Source: Phlegmacium glaucopus (Eukaryota > Basidiomycota > Agaricomycetes > Agaricales > Cortinariaceae). From it: DNA of 64,000 nt. Under the pieces are notes generated by a model. It worked only from the letters and a program-made list of their open reading frames with translations. It searched no databases and had not been told where the DNA came from. The stretch is from contig MU130710.1 of NCBI GenBank assembly GCA_015039465.1, forward strand, positions 76,857-140,856, read 5' to 3'. Below, piece after piece: positions 44,557-57,589 of the stretch. Both the position numbers and the translations under genes were made by a program. Numbering within the stretch: position 1 is the stretch's first letter; each line of letters begins with the position of its first letter.

Positions 44557-46122
44557 CTACCCACCAACCCAATTATGGAGATACTCAAGGCCAAGATCTG
44601 GACAGATATGATGGTTAAACCCTATTTGGCTAGAATAAATTTTGTTCTGCAAAATATCTTCAAAGAAACCGTAACAGACTATCATGACACCGTCATAAGG
44701 ACCAATGTGGTCACTCACACTCCCTTCAAGAGTGTTTGGAACACCCGCCACAGCACATTCTGTGCTCGGATTATCTTGACCTAGGGTTATATGATGCTAG
44801 TAAGCCTTTCTCTTCTTAATTTTGGACACAAAATTATTACCGGGACAGGAAGCCCATTTATTATTTTCCATGATGTGCACTTCACCAGATGGGTGACGAT
44901 AGCCAAAGAACCGACCTGGTTACGGACGCATGAGGATATATCCAAAATATAACAAAAGAACGGTTGCATACCTGGAATAATGGGAACAAAATCCTTTCTA
45001 CGAAGCATCATGATCAGAGTCCTAGATCAACATAAATAAAAGATGCGGTGCTAACTTGTTATTGATGTGCGTAAGATTGAGGTGGGCATCAAGATAATCT
45101 GCGAAATCTTGATTCCCGACCTGAACAAGAATCAAATATTAGTTGATGTGGGTGGATTACTATAGAACATACTCGAGGCATTCCATAACCTATCATTCTG
45201 AAAGATACGCCGTTGATATGCAAAGAAAGATATACGCCATCGAGAACAGCGATAGCAGCTCCTATCCAAGTTGAAGCAAAAGCGGGGCAACGATCAGTAA
45301 ATTTTACAAATTCAATTCCAACCTGAACGCACCAAGAGAGTGCCCAACAATTGTTACTTTAGTTGCGCCATGCGCGGCGATAGCAGTCTTAACAGCTGAG
45401 AGGATTTCCGTTGCCGTCCTTGAAAAGTCAGCAACGATGTTTAAATATAAAGCTGGATCGAGAACCTTGGCTTACTTGGCTTGTTCGTTTGCAAAACCGC
45501 TGTGAACTTCAACAGAGGGACTAACACCAGGGAAGAGAGTGGGGTCTAACGATTCCAAAAACGCGTTGGCGTCTGTGGCACCGGCTTGGCTATATACGCA
45601 TCAAGAGTTGTCAGTTAATAATTGTTGAAGCCTAGGCAAGAGTTGGACTAACAACTCAGACACGTCGGTTCCTTGATGAGCGACGATGACTGTCCCTTGC
45701 GATGGCGAGAAGCCAACGTACCCTTGATCACAAGCAGCAGAGTCGGATCATCGTGCCACGGAGATTCAAAGAATATAACACCTACAGAACTGCACAAAGC
45801 TCCCGTCGCCGCCTGACGCTACTGGGATGAAGTCCGAGTTTGCAGCACAATTGGCTGTTGTCCAAATAGAATGGCAGAACCGTCAACCACCGTGCAAGAA
45901 AGCGAAAGAAAAGCACATACGACCACAAGACCAGTCAATTGTCGTACTTGGGTTACAATACGCTGCGCCGGCGAAGAACGTGAAAGGTTTGAATGACGAG
46001 ATCTGCGATGAACTGAGAGTGGTGATGCTTTGCCTCATGGACAATTGGGCTAGCTCATGGCCAGATGCAGCGCTGACGACCGAGGCCAACAGAGAGGCGA
46101 GGATGAAGTCAGTAGCTAACAT
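44557..46122 (-). CDS. Secreted class 3 lipase
   Basis: Ten exons on the minus strand: 45921-46122, 45786-45854, 45656-45722, 45476-45589, 45333-45418, 45173-45261, 45056-45120, 44972-44997, 44841-44915, 44557-44780; 338 aa, phase kept. It has a signal peptide of about 18 residues (FILASLLASVVSA), then FFAGAAYCNPSTTIDWSC typical of fungal secreted lipases. The alpha/beta-hydrolase nucleophile elbow is VTIVGHSLGAA with Ser178. Asp is in KDFVPIIPG, and the likely His is in SDHIGPYDGV near the end. It hydrolyses acylglycerols outside the cell. Oddity: the family usually stops soon after GPYDG(V/T)M, whereas this frame runs on about 40 residues, so the last exon may be mis-ended or a stop lost. 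Confidence 0.87.
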
Positions 46123-46952
46123 TCTTAAGTTGAGTTGCTTCGCTCAAGAATTGGCACCAAGAATTAGGGATGTCAAAAAAACAGATCTGGTCACCGTATA
46201 TATATGAGTAAAATTCCACTTGGGTAACTTAGAGTCCGTTCGCTATCCATTATTCGGTTTGATTAGCCTGTTCGGATGTGTTTTGGATAAAGTAATTGAT
46301 ATCAACAGGCACCACATTCAAGTTGAGTGACCTGCGTAAGGGGTACACAGGCCCACAGTCTGTCAAAGGAAGATGATCCGGCGCATCAGTAAAAAGGTCC
46401 AATAGATACCTATAGATACATTCCCTTGTGAGTCGAGCATGGATATGGAACCGTTCCAGGCCGCTAGTATGTGCTTGAGACTTGGCTCGTAGGTGCCACC
46501 GCGGCCGCGTGCGGCTATGTTCATGGAATAAAGGTAGTTGCATAGTATTGGTATAAAATCCTTGTGGTCCTCACATGCCCCTCAGATCCACTGAGATTGG
46601 CTCTGATGACGAAGAAGTCCACAAGGAAATCATCTGTGCCAAAACTGTTAAAATGGAAGTTTTGCATAGCATATACGATTACACATCTTTTACCATTAGT
46701 TGATTCTTCTCCCTGTGTAGCCTAGCAGGTTCTCGCATTTCCTCTCGAGTCTCAACCTTTGTCAAGTTTCGAGTGTTGCTTTTCAGATGATCAACAAGGC
46801 ATGAACTTTGATATTTTGGCATTGACTTGTGGTCGTTCTGGAATCCTGCCATCTACTGAAACTTGAACGCGGCACGCCTAATTCCTAGATTTCTGCTAAT
46901 GTAATTAAAATACATCGATCTATTGTACGTCTACTGATTACCCAGCCAAAAC
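46123..46952. other. Intergenic, lipase promoter side
   Basis: About 830 bases between the lipase start and the stop of the DUF6535 gene. TATATATGAGTAA just upstream of the lipase start (46197-46209) may be its TATA region. No further gene. Confidence 0.4.
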
Positions 46953-49285
46953 CTATCTCTGTCCTTTCTCGGTATCAGCTTCAATCTGCCTTGCTAGACA
47001 CCTAAACGAAGTCCCGAAAATTAAAAATCTACTACCTGTGTATCCAGCTTCACCAAATTGATCGACATACTTCTTCACCAGCTCCTGGAGTTTATGGCTG
47101 AATCTTATATCTGAGCCTCCTTGATTACGATAGACATGGTAAAGTTTCTTGTTGAACTCGCAGAGTTCATCCCGTAACATCTGGTCCGACGGCAGAGGTT
47201 TAGTTGTCACCGTTTTGTGAACCATCTTGATGACTTCGTCGGCAAGGAAATCATGCATTTCTCCGGCGGTGAGGTATGAGGAGAACGTCCTGATCAGCTG
47301 AATTTTGCAGGCTTTGGGGAAAAAATGAGCATTTGATGACCAAAATATATTATATTCCACTCACTCGCATCAAGTGCCACAGAATCCTCGTCGCCTTTGA
47401 AAGGGACAAGAAGTTTCTCTCTAAAAAGCGAACACACATCTGGCGGAGTCTGTCCGGGACGTCGACCTATCCTGGAGATTAGACCTTGATTCAAAATGCG
47501 GACAAAAAGTTCTACGCGGTGTGAAAGTAGCGAGTCATGTAACTGAGGGCTGACTTTCACAAAGTCGTCCAGGGCAAATGCGCTCTGGATATCCTTGGAA
47601 AGTTCAACCTCATAATCGACTGCCATCCAACCGAGATTTGTTCCTGACGAAAGCTTCTGGAGCGATTTTATCGCAGTTGGAGAGTCAAGCTCTCGCAGGC
47701 AATGATAGAATGCACAACGCGCGTCATTGCTAGGCGCATACTCTCTGGCTAACCATGCAAGTGCCGCAATTGAGTATGGGCCGTTATCCTTGAGACTTCT
47801 ACTCGATTCATATGAGGTTTCGAGCCATGCCATATCAACGGAACTCCAACTTGATCCACTTCGCAACAGACTTTCCAAAAATTTTCCTTTTTCTTTGAGG
47901 ATATCCGGGTTGCGTGAAAGAAATCTGAAAATCTTGATCAAAAGAAGGAAGGACCAAGCTGCGAAAATGCTAAAAAGGTGGGCATGCGGTGTTTTGAACG
48001 GACATAAACTAGAGCGATGGTCGTGGCTTTTGGATGACGATGTGATGCATTGCATTGCTGGAAGCATCATCGTGACGCAAAGAAAAACGACGATTAAAGC
48101 CATCAGAACTGAGATCGCTGCCGCAATATTGGGGTCGAAACTCTGGAGGAAAAAACCAATCCCCAAAAAGAATAAGAGGAGCGAAAGCTGTAAAAGAAGA
48201 GGAAGGGAGGAGATGATGAAGGGGATACCCCAATTCATCAAGCCTTCGTATCGCATTTGTCTGAATTTAAATGCTTCCTTACGTCCCAAGCGCGGGTCGC
48301 GCTCAAACTCTCTGATCCACTGTAGACATACAGTTCCAAACAACACGGTTCCTAAGGCGAGTATGAGGCTAAAAAACCAGCAAGCGTTCGTGATAATCAC
48401 AGTGGATGGTGGGTGAAAGGTCTCGTTGAGGGATGGTAGAGGAGGGAGATCAATAGTAGTGACGTTATTTGCGCCAGCTGCAGATGCAAGCTGTAGCTGG
48501 ATTGAAATGCGTAGTAGAAGGATGCTTTGTAATTGAATAGCATTGGGATCTGCGTTGAGCATAGGACAAGATATCGCCAAAAAGGCGACCAGTGTCGCGG
48601 AGAAAAGTCCAGCCTAAATTTGATTTTCGGTCATTAGACACCCATATCAGATACTGAAATGTACTAACGAAAATTAGAAGCTTATCAACTGCCTCTCTCC
48701 ATCCATCACACATTTCTTTATCGTGTTCGCGCGCTATCTTGTATCCTACGTCCCAAGGATCGCCGGCCTTGGGTTGGGGCATCACGTTTTGGAAGGGTTG
48801 ATCACATCTCCATTCTTCGAAACCTCCCTGCTCAGAGAAAGTATAAGGTTAACAAGAATTTTTCAAAGCATTAGATTTAATATAACTCACTCCTATTTCA
48901 CTCACAACCGAATTACTCCGAGTTGGACTGGGAGAGTGATTAGATCGTTCCTCAGTTCGCGAACGAGTTATCGTAGGTGATAAACGGTATGATTGTGGGC
49001 TTTCCACAGTGACTATAGGTACTCCTATACTGGAACTCGACTCTGACCTCAGAAATACAGGTGACTGTCCGAGTTCGGGGTCAGATGCATACTCCGAAGA
49101 CGCCGCTGCACTGGAGGGACGCTGAGGCGAGGGCGCCCATAAGGACCTCTGCCTCGTGGGGGATGAATTGTTTGCCTACGTCGAAGAAAATGTCAATATC
49201 GAAGGTTTGATATAATTCTTCAGGGAGATGACGTTACCATATAAGCCGGAGAGCTAGGGGAGGAGGGTAAAGGGTAGGAAGACAT
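46953..49285 (-). CDS. DUF6535 multi-pass membrane protein
   Basis: Five exons on the minus strand: 49238-49285, 48891-49175, 48669-48827, 47365-48613, 46953-47311; 699 aa. A Ser/Pro-rich N-terminal tail (1-111) precedes the DUF6535 signature GDPWDVGYKIAREHDKEM, then LLIFAGLFSATLVAFLA (TM1). Further membrane segments are ACWFFSLILALGTVLFG, PFIISSLPLLLQLSLLLFF and ISVLMALIVVFLCVTMML, and the motif CLQWIREFERDP is present. A long soluble helical C-terminal part follows. DUF6535 proteins are greatly expanded in Agaricomycetes and have no known function. The last intron uses the acceptor CCCCAAAG; the C terminus after 47311 is read without further introns and is less certain. Confidence 0.82.
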
Positions 49286-50876
49286 TGGGAGATATGGTGA
49301 ATTGGCGAGGTATTTGAATTTTTTCCATTGGCATCTTCACTGTGGTCAAAAGGCCAGCACACTGCCCTATTGCAATTAAAAGGCGGTCCCCGTGTCAATG
49401 AAATGACAAGTATTGTCCTGGAATAAGTTCGATGATAGTTATTACGTGTACGACAACAGAAGATGAGTTTTATCGTTTGATTGGTCCCAGAAAGCCTTCT
49501 ACTTCAGAGGGGATACAAGGGAAAGGTAGACACCAAGGTATCCCATGGTCATTCGAGAATTATGGGTAAAAAATGGCATCCAGAAGTGAATAAATAATAT
49601 GTCAAATCGTCGGCCGGCAGGTTATTGGTTCAAACTCTCCCAAAGGTGTCAAGAAGCAATGGAATCCAGTGTCGGCGCAGCCTCGGGAAGTATTCTATAC
49701 GTGTCAGAAGACCAGTTGGTCAGACCAGAGCCTGAGCATTGTTCAGATGAATTCGGTTCAGGTGCTACGTATTTGTCGGAAAATCGACGCGTTAGGCAAG
49801 TTTGCCAGCTAGAAGTACAAAAATCACTGCCCACCATCATGACGTTCCCGAGACCGAGGTTAAGATAGCTCCGTTGGTCAAGAAATCACGTACTCGTTGA
49901 GCGCCGACTCAAAGAGAAGTGAATGTTAGTTATTTGAGATTAAATTGATCCTAATACGGCGAGCAGCGCCTCAGTGCCAGCTGACCGTAGGTTTCTTGAG
50001 AAAGTCGAAGAGAAAAAGTGAACAACTTCACAGGCAGGTGTCAGTTATCGGGGTTAGCTTCAGACTAAACCCCTTTAGGATTTGTTTGTTTGCATCCATT
50101 GGCGCCGATTTTTTTTTGGGGGGGAAGGTTCATCATTCTCAACACTTGAACCCATCTCTACATAGATAGATTTGTGGGAAAATATTTATCTGTTACATGC
50201 AATCCAAATCAGCCGTCCGTCCCGAAAGTTTCCAACGGTTGGTATAAACTGAAATCTTGGAACTTGAACTTACCGTGGTCCCTTGCATTAATTGGTGGTC
50301 CCACTAGCAGAACCTGGAACTTGGAAAGATAGGTCCTCAACGGCCTTTTGCTGGAAAGTTGTCGGCAAGTTACTCGAGGTATACCAGTCAGACTTCACTA
50401 AAAAAACCTACGCTCAAATAAGGCAACGAGTCCGTGCGTGGACGTTCTTGATATGAGACTATCAAAGAACTGGGGCCGCAAGCTTTACATACTAAAAAAA
50501 ATTCATCATCAATCATAGTATCATTCTGTCGTTTCCCACATAACTGCATGTTGTAGTTGCCGTAGTACCTGAGGCATTTGGGTACGTTGAATGTCAAGAA
50601 CGTGCCTCCGCATACGCTCCTAGTAGGCTCGTGACCATCCTGTATATGAAAACTTCGATATACATCGCAGGATTTCTCCTTCATATACAGACGGTCACCG
50701 GTCTACGCTCCTGGGATGTTTCTTGCGTGTTTTTGCTAAAGGCTAAAGTGCCTCTGTCGTACCTTAGTCATTTGGGTATCAGGCAATTTTTTAGAGACAG
50801 CTGGTGAGTAACAGTTCTTGAATTGCTAAAAAAACATCGACTTGCAAAAAACAAAAAAAAAGGCACATGGAGACTA
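49286..50876. other. Intergenic, weak frames only
   Basis: About 1.6 kb. A plus frame at 49599-49868 (89 codons) and a minus frame at 50388-50684 (98 codons) are open but have no recognisable motif and no convincing splice partners. I do not call either a gene. Confidence 0.35.
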
Positions 50877-52885
50877 TCAAGATGTCTCGTAAGAATGGGC
50901 ATTTGTAACTTCAAGAAAATGTTCGAGGTCGGCACAGGAGGTTGACTTGACGCAATCAGCTACTATCTGACCAATATTCAATCCTTCAAAGTAGGCGCCG
51001 TGCAAGAAACCTGTCATCCATCATCAATCAGCGGTTTCGGATATATTTCCCATTCGGAACAACGAAACGCACCAAAATATTTTCTGCTCGTGGCTTCTCC
51101 AGCAAAGTAAAGTCGACCGACGTTCGCCCTCAAATTATCTAGATGTTGGCTGAAGAACGAAGGTGGCCAATTTGAATATGAGCCACGGAAGAGGGGATTA
51201 CTATGCCACCGTGGAAAGAAGAAATCCGTAGGTTCCGGAACCGTTATATTTGAAAACATCGAGCGAACGATACCCATCACTTCGTTCTTCGCTTGGCTAT
51301 CTGAAAGAGCCTCGACTCTTATCGCAAAATCGCCCTATTTCAAAAAATCAGATTGCAATTTCGAGGTCAGTTCTGAGAGGCCCAGACGTGTCGGTTGTGA
51401 CATTTGATTACCCACAGTTACTGTTACGAAAACTATTCCTGATCCCGGGAAGAAATTTGGATGGTCCAAGCTTTGCCAAACAGGATAGCGACCACGTTCA
51501 GAGTCAGCATAAATTGCCATCTCAAGGGAGGAATATCAAAATCTCGAGGCAAATAGTGGGAAATATTTGGCATACCTCGGTTGAAAACCAAAACTTGTGA
51601 GGGAATTTGAGGAATATTTTTGTGTATGTGGCCATTACCATCCCCTGGATAGCTTCTTGCTTGAAATCTATGATAGTCCCAGTGACGCAAGGAATGAAGA
51701 GAAGGGGGAACGACACTTACGAGGCAAGGGTGGGTAAAATTGGACGTCATCATTCTGAAGCACCCCAAGGCTGAATGTACACAGCGCGTATTCTGCAGAT
51801 AACGTGGAACCATTTCCCAGTGTGATAGTAACTCCATCTTGTGAATGAACCACTGTGCGTATGGTAGCATTCAAGACTCGTTGTCGCACTGTTAAAAATT
51901 CGTCTGCTTCCTTCTGTATCAAAGTCTTGAATCCCCTTTGATCAAGAGACATTTGATTATCGTCTGAAAACCCGCCGTCATCAGCGTTGTATGTAAAGTT
52001 GTTTCCCTATATCGATAACATGAGTTCATTGAAAGGTTCTGATGATAAAAAGAGGACAGGACCCATGATGATGCAATCAGGGAGCTTTCCGCCGGCGTTT
52101 GAGCGTATTCCCAATCAAACTGATCAGGATGTAAATGATAATTATTTCAAGTTATGCCAATATAGGGAAAAAAACCTGATAATATTCCGATGCCTGGGCA
52201 TGGGGATTTGTTCGCTTCGTCCCAATGAGAGCGTATCCGGTCCTGGCGGATATATCGACAAGACGCGAATCTACACGAGAACCTAATCCATACCGCTCAG
52301 TATTGCGTAAAAGGGGTATACTAGCAGCATATTACGACATACCGGCCAATACAGTGATATTGTCGAAGTTGTCTGTAGATTGGTTGAAAACATCCAAGTA
52401 GTCTACTTGGCCTGAACTATCATAGGTAGCTACAACAGAGGATGGATTAAAAACTTGATTATACTTGGATGAACTTGTGAATATAACGTACTGACGCTGC
52501 CAAACCAATCATTGAACTGAGTCATAACATTATGCTTCTTTGCTAACTCAAAGATCGGATTTGCAGGTCCATTCCCAGTTTGTGTGCCTTGTACCCAATT
52601 CGCGCCCTGCTCGAGTGTTTTATTCGCAAAGGTAAAGCTCATCATTCGACCCCCAAGCTCATGGCGCGCTTCAACAACGAGGAAGTCGTCAATGCCGTTC
52701 TGGTGAAGTGTACGCGCCGCGATGACCCCTGCGACACCCCCACCTAGAATGAGCACTTTGTGATGTTTTGATTCAGATACAGGTGTACTGCTGCCTGGGC
52801 CTGTCGTAGCACCATGACTAAGGCCTGAGAAGAGGAGAAGTAACAGCTGGGGCCACACTGGCTTGAATTTGAGTGAGGAAATCAT
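50877..52885 (-). CDS. Secreted FAD-dependent polyamine oxidase-like protein, copy 2
   Basis: Nine exons on the minus strand: 52492-52885, 52343-52429, 52176-52282, 52063-52119, 51721-52006, 51576-51667, 51416-51520, 51073-51334, 50877-51010; 507 aa. Exons 2-8 have exactly the lengths of copy 1 (87, 107, 57, 286, 92, 105, 262); only the first (394 against 382) and last (134 against 119) differ. It has the same signal peptide type, FAD motif VLILGGGVAGVIAA and C-terminal GRLYFAGEATSRKYFG. The C terminus differs (ends AHSYETS). Both frames are intact, so both copies are probably functional. Function as for copy 1. Confidence 0.88.
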
Positions 52886-53302
52886 GAAGGGAATTATTGA
52901 GAATTGTCCCTTTAAATTATTGGCGGTCTTGAAGCGAAGAACGTTAATATTTAGTTATTCGGAACCTTTGATCCACAAGAAGGGAGGAATCTCGTGAGAC
53001 AGATGATGATATAGGAAAGAGGCATGGCGCCCGTGGAAGGTTCTATAATAGAGCGATTGAGAAGAGACGGCGAATTATAAGAAGGCTAGACCTACGTCTA
53101 CCGTTGGCAGGTCAAGGTTCTCAACGTGATGGGGTCCTCATTCTGTGACCTTGTAATTAAGTAGCTCCATCCTCCATGTCGTCGATATGGGGGATGCTTC
53201 TTACAAGTATATGCTGTAACGTTATGCTGTAACGTTTTATGGCCGTTATTTATTCCTGATAATTTTGTGAGGGCTTCCATATTTCAGATCATTATGATTC
53301 AT
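52886..53302. other. Intergenic, upstream of amine oxidase 2
   Basis: 417 bases with no gene; presumed promoter of copy 2 on its right side. A short duplication GTAACGTTATGCTGTAACGTT is interrupted by one repeat unit at 53213-53237. Confidence 0.4.
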
Positions 53303-53901
53303 AGGGATGCCGAAGTCCGGTTTGGTCCGGTTCTCGGCCTTTTTTTGCGTGGACTTATGGTCAGGTTCGGGCATTTGGCCGAACTTTGGACCGGACTTCG
53401 GTTCAGGTCCGGTTGGAACCAATTTTTTCTCCCACGATGCTATTTTCTGTTTTTGTTTTTTTGTTTTTTGTTTCTTTTTTTTCCACAATGCTATTTTCTT
53501 TTGTTTTTTCAATCAACAGGACTCCAAATATCATCTTCATCTTAGTGTGATGTTTACTAAACAGAATTAAACATATTTTATCCATATTTCTGGAATTGAG
53601 AAGTTTTCTGGAGTTCTCAGCCAAGTTTTGATTGTTAAATTAGAGCTGATAAGTTGCTGATAAGATCATCACTGGCAAAGAAGCCGAGATTAATACCTAT
53701 ATGAGATTTCTTCTGTTCTGTCTCCCTTGGAGAGCCTAAAATCTTCAAAAAAAATGCATAAATTATCAAAAAATCTTGCCTTATAGGATTAGTTCAAACT
53801 TTTGTAAGGTTACCGAACCTCGAACTGGACTTAAAGTTCGGTTCAGCAAAAATGTGAACTTTGGACCGAACTTTGGTTCAGGACCGGACAACGGCAACCC
53901 T
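53303..53901. mobile_element. TIR element, AGGGATGCC family, copy 2
   Basis: 599 bp. The left end AGGGATGCCGAAGTCCGG and the inverted right end AGGGTTGCCGTTGTCCGG match each other and copy 1 at 19097. Subterminal GGTTCAGGTCCGG / GGACCGAACTTTGG motifs are again in opposite orientation in the two halves. The centre is AT-rich, with T-run duplications (CCACGATGCTATTTTCT / CCACAATGCTATTTTCT). ATTATGA occurs just outside both ends (53291 and 53903) and may be the target duplication. No transposase. Confidence 0.7.
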
Positions 53902-54327
53902 AATTATGAATGAACATATTTTGAGGTATACATACAGACAGCGACATGTTGATTTTTACCCTTAGGGTTGCAGTTATGAAATAAATGGATAAAGCTATCC
54001 AGAAACCCCCGTTTCCAAGAATAACCCCGGGGTTCTTAAATAAGTAGAGATATTTTGACAGTTTTACAATGCTAAAGGGGGAAGGGCGTAAAATAATGTA
54101 AATTCCGCCTGGTGCCGGATATTGAGATTCCCAGGGTAATCCCGATTGCCGAGCCTCTCTTCGCTTGCTTGTCCAGTGTTGACTTCTGTCTACTGCTGCC
54201 AGATCTGTAGCAATTGAGATTACTACAACAGTTGTGATCAATAAAAAAATTGGTTTTGATTACCGACTGCAGTGCGAACTCATAGGAAAGCCAAGTATTT
54301 ATTCACATATGATAGCCCATTCCTCAG
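53902..54327. other. Intergenic, no gene recognised
   Basis: About 430 bases between two repeat elements. A minus frame (53900-54241) has no homology I know. Confidence 0.4.
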
Positions 54328-54559
54328 GTCAAAGACCGAAAGGCGAAAACACATTATGTACAGTTGTAGTCCGAACAGCGGAGTGAGCTCATGGCTGGGA
54401 TATGTCCATTATAGACCGGTGAGCTGATGACCTCCACCAAGGCAGTTGGATGGCCCACCAGCCAGGACCGGCTACCCTTTCTGAACCAAAAAATAATGTT
54501 GGAGCTGAATGGAGAAGCCGATTGGGACTGAGTAGGCATCCAACTAGAAGAAAATCTGG

Positions 54560-55660
54560 GGTACCTGATCTGGACCAAATGGGTACCACCAGCCAGAAAA
54601 TATTCTGAGGGATTGGGTCCGGACCAAATGTGTGGCCCGGTCCAGACAAAATGGGCAGAAATATATTGTTGGGTATCGGCCCAGGATGGAATGGGTAGCC
54701 TGCCAGAAAATATTCTGGGGCTTGGGTCTGGACCAAATGGGTGGCCCGGTCCAGACAAAATAGGTAGCCATATATTGTTGGGTACCGGCCTGGGATGGAA
54801 TGGGTAGCCTGCCAGAAAATATTCTGGGGCTTGGGTCTGGACCAAATGGGTGGCCCGGTCCAGACAAAGTGGGTAGCCATATATTGTTGGGTATCGGCCT
54901 GGGATGGAATGGGTGGCCTGCCAGAAAATATTCTGGGGATGGGGTCTGGACCAAAATGGGTAGAAATATATTTTTGGGTATTGGCCCAGGACAGAATGGG
55001 GAGCCTGTCAGAAAATATTCAGGGGATTAGGTCTGGGATTGGGTCTGGACCAAATGGGTGGTCCAGACAAAATAGAAATAGGTAGGCATATATTGTTGTG
55101 TATTGGCCCAGAATGGAATGGGTAGCCTGCCAGACAATATTCTGGGGCTCGGGTCTGGACCAAATGGGTGGCCCGGTCCAGACAAAATGGGTAGCCATAT
55201 ATTGTTGGGTATCGGCCTGGGATGGAATGGGTGGCCTGCCAGAAAATAGTCTGGGGGGTCTGGACCAAAATAGGTAGCCATATATTGTTGGGTATCGGCC
55301 TGGGATGGAATGGGTAGCCTGCCAGAAAATATTCTGGGGCTCGGGTCTGGACCAAATGGGTGGCCCGGTCCAGACAAAATGGGTAGCCATATATTGTTGG
55401 GTATCGGCCTGGGATGGAATGGGTGGCCTGCCAGAAAATAGTCTGGGGGGTCTGGACCAAAATAGGTAGCCATATATTGTTGGGTATCGGCCTGGGATGG
55501 AATGGGTAGCCTGCCAGAATATATTCTGGGGCTCGGGTCTGGACCAAATGGGTGGCCTGGTCCAGACAAAATGGGTAGCCATATATTGTTGGGTATCGGC
55601 CTGGGATGGAATGGGTGGCCGGCCAGAAAATAGTTTGGGGATGGGGTCAGAACCAATTCA
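54560..55660. repeat. Minisatellite, left arm
   Basis: About ten units of roughly 90-110 bp with the core GGTCTGGACCAAATGGGTGG, CCAGACAAAATGGGTAGCC, ATATATTGTTGGGTATCGG and GAATGGGTAGCCTGCCAG. Between about 55143 and 55530 the pattern repeats as a higher-order unit of about 192 bp (a long and a short unit), nearly identical in successive copies. Confidence 0.8.
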
Positions 55661-57589
55661 AAATATTGTTGGCCTGCTGGGTAGTCAGCCCAAAAATATT
55701 GTGGACAATCGGGTCAGACCTGAGTTAAGAACCAAATCAGTCACCAGAAAATATTCTGGGCCTACTGGGCCCAAACATAATGGTTAGCTGGCAGTATAAT
55801 ATTGTGGGCAATCGGGTCAGAACCAAATTGAGAACTGAATTGGTAGCCAGAACATATTGTGAGTCTACCAGGGCAGAACCTAATGGTTAGCCAGCTGGGA
55901 AATATTCTGCGCAATCAGGTCCGACCCAAAGTAAGTAATGTGGGCCTACCAGGTCGGAATTGAATCATGGGCCTATCTGGTCACAACCAAGCGGTTAGCC
56001 AGCCGGAACTGAAAATCAGGTCAGAACCAATCAGGACCTAATTGTTAGCTGGGCAGAAACATTCCAGTCAGAATTGAATCTGTAGTCGGAAATATTCAAA
56101 TATTGTCGGCCTGGGTCAGAACCAAGTCGGTAGCCAGCTGTAAAATACTCCAGTATGACGAGCTGACCAGAGGAACCATCAGGGTTCAATAACATAGATT
56201 GGGTGGCTGGCTAATTGGGAGGATTGGGCAAATGGACAATATTTTGCAGGTAAACATGTATTGCTGATCGGCATTTCTTTCACATGGCCAACCGGATGAA
56301 TGGCCAAAGTTCTATAAAGGCCAAATCTATATGCGCAAAAACACCCTCAAAATCCACAAAACAGCTCCCTAGGACCCATCCACATACCCTCTTCTTCTTG
56401 GTCTCTGATCCACACATGTAAGGGTGTCTTCTGTTTACTAAAATCTACTTTCCAACCATGTTTTGTCAGGAGGCTTCAACGCAAAATGAAAATTAGTGAA
56501 AAAAGAGTGTTTCAGAGGCCTCTCTCAAGTTCAACTAGCAAACTAAGTTGGCTTTCTTCATTTTTCATTGGAGATATTTTCCCTCTTTGTCTTTCATCTG
56601 CCAAAGTACATAAAATTCAAACTATCAATGCCTGGCATCTTGCCTGGGCCCAAAGGCCAGCAAAAAATAAAGATCTTCATGCTCACTATCATGTTCATTG
56701 TTGGTAAGTACATGGTTGGCAGGATTAGAATAAAGGTCAATATGACCCTCCTTAGGGTTCATAACATAGGTGAGAGCCTTAGTATATATCTCCTTTATCA
56801 CCTACTCCAATGTGGAGGCGCCAAGTACACACCAGCCATCACATTGTAGTCGGATAGGTTACTGACTGGTGTAGTTTGAATTTTGTGAATTTTGATTGTA
56901 TCAGAGTTCCTAACTGCGGGAATTTGAACAAGGTCACAGCCTGCATGTATGCTAGGGTTTTGGCCAAGTATCAGCCTGGTAGGGACTCTATTCATTGACT
57001 GATGCAGGATGCAAAGAATCTTGTACACACAGGCCAGGCGGTATCGACCCTTAAATGGCAAGCCTTTATCCTAAGTTAGCCCATTCTGATGCGCCATCAT
57101 AAATTGGGTCGGCCACAATACATAGATCAATAGCATTCCTAGTTTTATGGACCCTAAATGGCCAGCCCTTTAACACAAATTAGCCTATTTTGATGTGCCA
57201 TCATAAGTTGGGTTGGCCCAATTACATGTGTGCTGAAGAAGGGAAGTTGTTTAGGATATTAGGCCGATCGCAGAAACTGTTGGAAGTGTTTCAATGCATT
57301 TCTATCATTACTCTTGGACATCAGAGAAAGGTACCATATATATGCATGGATACTAGCCCTGCCCTGTGGCCTAGGAATGGGCCTGGAGCTGGCAGCAGCA
57401 TACACTGTCGGCATTTTGAGGGCATTCCTTGAATCCGTAGAGCATGGCACACTGTGTATTTCTCTATATGGTAGGTGATATTCCCGGATTCAAGTGGTTC
57501 TGGGAGTCCATACCATACAGCACACTGTGTCCGTTCTGGGAATTGTACCATATGACACACTGTAGTGTCCTTATGTGGATACTCAACAA

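Noticed and set aside
54354..55656. Minus-strand frames of 160-210 codons with repeated blocks such as GRLPIPSQADTQQY
   Set aside because: They are translations of the minisatellite and appear in several phases at once, with no sign of selection.
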